A stretch of DNA of 64,000 nucleotides, from contig OY726559.1 in the NCBI GenBank assembly GCA_963383645.1, positions 121,448,239-121,512,238 of the forward strand, in the 5' to 3' direction. The notes beneath the pieces were generated by a model. The model saw only the letters and a list, made by a program, of their open reading frames with translations, was not told the origin of the DNA and searched no databases. This DNA is from Muscardinus avellanarius. Its lineage: Eukaryota > Chordata > Mammalia > Rodentia > Gliridae. A program made the position numbers and the translations under genes. The first letter of the stretch is position 1, and every line of letters starts with the position of its first letter. Below, one piece after another: positions 60,306-64,000 of this stretch.

Positions 60306-60309
60306 AGTA

Positions 60310-60880
60310 AATAAAACCAAATAAATAGAAATAAGTAAAAATTAGATAAGGAAAGCATATATTCTTCTTAGGAAAAGTAAGATAACATGCACATTGAAAT
60401 AAGAAATATTTCTAAAAAATACTGGACAGAAATTATAAAATGTATGATCTAGCCTTTAGTACTTCAAAATAAGATGAAAACAGAAATCTATTCCTAAGAA
60501 CTGTGTGGAAAAAAAGACCTTTAAAATATAGATAAAGCACTTTAAAAACAAAACTTTCTGAATATTAAAGATGCATAATTCCCTTTTAGCCATAAGTATA
60601 GCTATTCAAATTATGCAGAATGAAACCCTGCCAACATACCTTCCTTTCTACTTATCCAAAACTTAGCTCTTTAATTTACAATTATATTTACAAATAACTG
60701 TTACCTTGATGTGATCAAATACTACATATGCTGTCCCTATTATTAGGTGGTAGTAAGAGTTAAATCTAAGTTTCTTGCACTTCATGAGCCAATACAGGCC
60801 TAAAAGTCAACAGATTAGAAGCATATTTCTAAAAAGTTAATTCTGTAGCTTAACCTCCTATATTAAAGTAAAATCTCTAA
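60310..60880. other. AT-rich CHD1L intron, nothing recognised
   Basis: No exon or repeat supported. Confidence 0.4.
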
Positions 60881-60881
60881 G

Positions 60882-61095
60882 CCGAGCGTGGTGGCGCACG
60901 CTTGTAATCCCAGAACTTGGGAGGCTGAGACAGGAGGATCGCACAGGTTCCAAGCCAGCCCCAGCTACTTAGTGAGGCTCTCAGCAACTTAGTGAGACCC
61001 TGTTTCCAAATAAAGTATAAAATAGGTCTGAGAGTAGAGCACAGAGGTAGAAGAGCCCCTGGGTTCCATCCCCAGTACCACACACACACACACAC
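60882..61095 (+). mobile_element. B1-dID SINE, full-length GC-rich subfamily
   Basis: gccgagcgtggtggcgcacg to catccccagtaccac, then CA. AAAGTAAAATCTC flanks it (60866 and 61111). Confidence 0.93.
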
Positions 61096-61179
61096 GCAAC
61101 CCATAAAAGATAAAGTAAAATCTCCAAATGGCAGTCTTTGAAAAAGTGTCTATGTGAACTACATGGAAGGGAATCTAGA

Positions 61180-61375
61180 ATCTAGGTAGGGCTTGGGGGT
61201 GCACATTCGAAACCCCAGTGCCCCGGGAGGCTGAGGCAGGAAGATCAAAAGTCTGAGGCCAGTCTGGGCAACTGAACAAGATCTGTCTCAAAATCAAAAG
61301 TGAAATAATAAATGAAAAGGGCTGAGGATGTAGCTCAGTGGCAGAGCACCCCTGGGCTTGATCCCCAGGACCTCA
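61180..61375 (+). mobile_element. Old B1-dID SINE
   Basis: gggcttgggggtgcacattc to gatccccaggacc; the ID half has the ancestral ctcagtggcagagcacccc. Confidence 0.8.
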
Positions 61376-61599
61376 ATCATCAGCACCTAGTATCTATTAA
61401 CAACCAACCATGTGTTTTTATATTTTTTAGGTTTTTATTTTTTATTTTTATGTGGATCATTGCCACCGTCCCCCCTCGGCAAATGCAAGTGTGACAAATG
61501 TTTGCATTTGGCAAGGCCCACGGAGGCCACGCCCCGAGGAAGGAGGCATCATCTCTGGCAAAAATACTCCCTGTTCTTAGATTTCTACACTAATAAGCT

Positions 61600-62640
61600 C
61601 CGATGATCTAAAACAGGATCCCAAGAATTAGGACTGTGGAAGAAGTTGAGTCCATGAAAGATAAATTTTCTAGTAAAAATGTCTGAACCCTCAGAATTTC
61701 TCTATATTGTTCCAGCTGTAATAAAGGGCAGCCAGAATTCAGGGGCTGCAAAATTCTTTTCGGTTTTTCCCGCAGGCAGGTCCTTTGATCTAAAGATTAG
61801 CTCCCAGCACCTCTCTGCCAGCAGGGGAAGCTGCAAATCTACCTTTTGCCCCATTTCCCAAAGAGATGTAAAACTGTCTCTGAAATTTGGGCCATTTGTT
61901 CCCCCTTAAGAGATGCTGATAAGCTCTTACCTTAACAAAAGCCTACCATTTGTGACTCAGCAGCAGGACAGTAAAAAAAACCTCAAAAGTCTGCCCCAAG
62001 ATCATACATTAAAGAACAATTATAGAAATCCAATCACCTGTGTTATAATGTTTTTGCCCTGTCTACTAACTGTAATATAAGTATTGCCTTATAGGGGATG
62101 GCAGAGCAGACAGGACCAGCCAAATCTGCAACGCAGCCTATGGATCTTGATAAAGGAGGGCCTGGACTAAGCCCTAGAGACAAAAAGACTCTGGAAGGAT
62201 CAAAGGAGATCCTAGAAGACTGAATTTCCCCAAAACCGACTTTGGGTGTGACCCTCGCCTTTACAGACGCCTGCCTGCCTGTCCCGGATACCTTTCCGGA
62301 CTCCAGACCTTGCCCCCTAGGGATCACCTGTGAGGACAGAAACCTGATTCCAATGACAAAGGCCAAGGGGGCTGACTTTAATCACCTAGTCCCAGATGAA
62401 TCTTAAACTGTGACGCCATGGATCTTCTTTTATCCTGTTTATCTTGTTTACACTTTATGCCTCACTATTGTCCTTTGGTGCTTACACGGGGTATAGGGTA
62501 TAAATACTGGTGATGGAAATTAAAACATTGTCAATTGCACAAGAGGCATTTGTCCATGTCAATCATTTCAGATTTTTTCCCCCAGAGAGGAATCTCCACT
62601 TTTAGCGCCGTGAACAGGAACTTAAAGGAGTTTATTTCAT
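61600..62640 (+). mobile_element. Possible LTR-type endogenous retroelement remnant
   Basis: A TATA-like gtataaatac (62498-62507) and an attaaa-type signal (62519) precede gaggaatctccacttttagc and gccgtgaacaggaac (62605-62619), which resembles a tRNA primer binding site just after an LTR end. No intact frame was seen. The left boundary is unknown and the family is unnamed. Confidence 0.4.
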
Positions 62641-62779
62641 AAAAAGGGAAAAAATCACTGCAGATAAGTGGCTGCAGAACTGCAACCGAAGCCCTTGCCC
62701 ATCTTTCTGAGGATCTTGGTCCCAAACGGACTCAGTGCCAGATTTATTGCCCCAGGACTGAGCAAGTTCGTTGCAGCAG

Positions 62780-63012
62780 ATCATATTGAAAATGGCATGC
62801 ATTCAGACTGTGGTTGGTGCCCCCCACCACATTTCCCCTTTCCCCCCTCCCAACAGTGAGTGTCCAGGTTGACCATGCTACATGCACACTTATATACATA
62901 TTCGAATATAGCTCCTCCATTAATCAACCTCAGCCTTCTTCCTCTCCTACCCTTCCTTTCTAGCTTTGCTGAGGTTTCCCCTCCATTATCTGGAGTCCCT
63001 CTGGTATTCAAC
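62780..63012 (-). mobile_element. L1 3' UTR fragment
   Basis: The minus strand matches the L1 3' UTR at about 7085-7305: ggagaccttagc-like start, gaggaagaaggctgaggttg, attaatggaggagct, acctggacactca and gtctgaatgcatgccattttca. Confidence 0.88.
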
Positions 63013-63017
63013 CATTT

Positions 63018-63235
63018 GTTTTTTTGTTTTTTTGTTTTTGTTTTTTTTTTTTTGGTGGTACTGGGGTTCCTGGAAGCCCTTCTACCTCCGGGCTACACTC
63101 TCAGACCTATTTTTATACTTGTTTATTTGGAAACAGGGTCTCTTAAGCCAGCGCGGCTGGCTTCAAACCTGCGCGATCCTCCTGTCTTCGCCTCCCAAGC
63201 GCGGGGATTACAAGCGTGCGCCACCACGCCCGGCT
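63018..63235 (-). mobile_element. B1-dID SINE, young short subfamily
   Basis: ggtggtactggggttcctgg to ccaccacgcccggc, with TTCAACCAT / CTCAACCAT at its ends. Confidence 0.94.
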
Positions 63236-63239
63236 CAAC

Positions 63240-63400
63240 CATGTATTTGTAATCTTACTTAATTCTCCCAACAGCACCCAAAGTAAGAAACTGAATTATT
63301 CCCATTTTCTAGATGAAGAAGGTGAAGTGCATGGAGATGAAGGAATCACCCAGCTACAGAGCAGAAGCCTAGGACACAGGACTCCCACAACACCCCCTAT
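63240..63400 (+). mobile_element. MIR remnant
   Basis: taattctcccaacagcaccc, attattcccattttctagatgaag and cacccagctacagagcag follow MIR order; it abuts the CHD1L exon region at 63514. Confidence 0.75.
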
Positions 63401-63513
63401 CCACAAACAACTCAAAGAAGATGGACCAGAAAAGAGGCCAAGTACCAAGATGTGCAGGGAAGACGGGACTGTCACACATCAGCACAGATGCTACAGCAGT
63501 ATGATCTACTTAC

Positions 63514-63545
63514 GATTTTAGAAAGGCTGCGTCTTTCAAACAAAC
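63514..63545 (-). CDS. CHD1L: CHD1L 32-bp exon before the DEAH exon
   Basis: This short exon reads V-C-L-K-D-A-A-F-L-K and then TC, the first two bases of a serine codon. It matches human ICLKDASFLKS (about residues 155-165), the end of the segment between motifs Ia and II of the first RecA lobe. The acceptor is cttcattcttcag and the donor is TC|gtaagt. The partial codon TC joins C from the next exon to give TCC (Ser), which fixes the pairing. The intron to the next exon is about 6.8 kb. The exon is easy to miss because it is so short. Confidence 0.9.
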
Positions 63546-63702
63546 CTGAAGAATGAAGGAAAACGCATTGAAAGGCTGGCACTGGTAAATTCTGATGTCA
63601 ATAAACTAGTTTCTTTTTAAAACTCTAACACTACAGGATTTATTTAAGTCTTACTTCATCACTAAGTAAAAATAGTTCTGAGCATAATTTCTGTTTTTTC
63701 TT

Positions 63703-63886
63703 TTTGTGGTACTGGGACTGAACTCAGGAGTGTCCTACCTTTGAGCTAGACCTCCCACCCCATATTTAATTTTTTATTTTGAAACAGGATCTTGCTAAAT
63801 TGCTGAGGCTGGCCTCGAACCTGTGATCCTCCTGTCTTCACCTCTTAAGTGCTGGGATTACATGCGTGTGCCACCATGCCTGTCTC
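63703..63886 (-). mobile_element. B1-dID SINE
   Basis: tggtactgggactgaactca to ccaccatgcctgtct. Confidence 0.88.
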
Positions 63887-64000
63887 TAAATATAATTTCT
63901 ATGTAGCACTGAGGTAGGATAGAAGAAATAAAATATTAGGTAGAAAGGCAATAAGCTGGGAAGGAAAGGAAAATATAGTCTTGAAATTTGGAAAGGTCAT
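63887..64000 (-). other. CHD1L intron at the window edge
   Basis: No further exon could be recognised here. Confidence 0.5.

Noticed and set aside
62043..62366. 107-codon minus-strand frame as an upstream CHD1L exon
   Set aside because: No similarity to the CHD1L N-terminus and no splice sites that fit; it lies 3' of the 63514 exon on the transcript.
63546..64000. The next upstream CHD1L exon
   Set aside because: No match to the expected FHVLLTTYE segment was found; it must lie beyond the window.

Overview
The window is mammalian nuclear DNA from a rodent. Its single recognisable gene is CHD1L (ALC1), the poly(ADP-ribose)-activated Snf2-family chromatin remodeller. The gene lies on the minus strand and is cut by the right edge of the window. 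Nineteen coding exons can be placed by homology and by splice sites that keep the reading frame. They run from a 32-bp exon at 63514-63545 down to the stop codon at 18762-18764. By my recollection of the 897-residue human protein they cover human residues 155 to 893. The exons total 2223 bp, which is 740 codons plus a stop, with no frameshift or internal stop. The first ~154 residues (N-terminus, Q motif, Walker A) lie beyond base 64000.

Layout. 1-18480 is downstream intergenic DNA made largely of SINEs, L1 pieces, LTR remnants and microsatellites. Its outstanding feature is a 2557-bp minus-strand composite retroelement at 2656-5212, inserted inside a SINE and bounded by a perfect 15-bp target-site duplication. 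18485-18828 is the CHD1L terminal exon with its 3' UTR and an AATAAA signal. 18829-63513 is alternating exons and repeat-filled introns. 63546-64000 is intron.

How the exons build the protein: helicase motif II (DEAH) at 56657-56738, motif III ([10 protein letters not shown]) at 55689-55851, motif IV at 46381-46454, motif V split over 43702-43812 and 40366-40480, and motif VI ([12 protein letters not shown]) at 40366-40480. The regulatory linker, with the acidic-patch arginine pair, is at 35371-35536, 29621-29769 and 28662-28825. The C-terminal macro domain runs from 27737-27942 to the last exon and keeps the SGD motif equivalent to human Asp723.

Organism. Dense dimeric B1/ID SINEs (B1-dID type) plus monomeric ID elements point to a rodent outside the mouse/rat group. 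B1-dID is reported from squirrels, dormice, beaver, guinea pig and porcupine families. I did not see the ID-type SINE tail I associate with sciurids, so I do not name a species. One B1-dID subfamily looks young: it is CpG-rich, several copies have near-perfect target-site duplications, and it carries two diagnostic changes.

Most promising novelty: the composite element at 2656-5212. It has 120-bp GC-rich monomers, an internal A-rich stretch, about 500 bp of unassigned sequence, a ~49-bp alternating VNTR of about 1.3 kb, and an L1-type 3' end with an A-rich tail. Its architecture resembles the primate SVA/LAVA elements. Other notable points are a GC-AG intron in CHD1L, a nonsense change that removes the last four residues of CHD1L, and direct repeats flanking the terminal exon.
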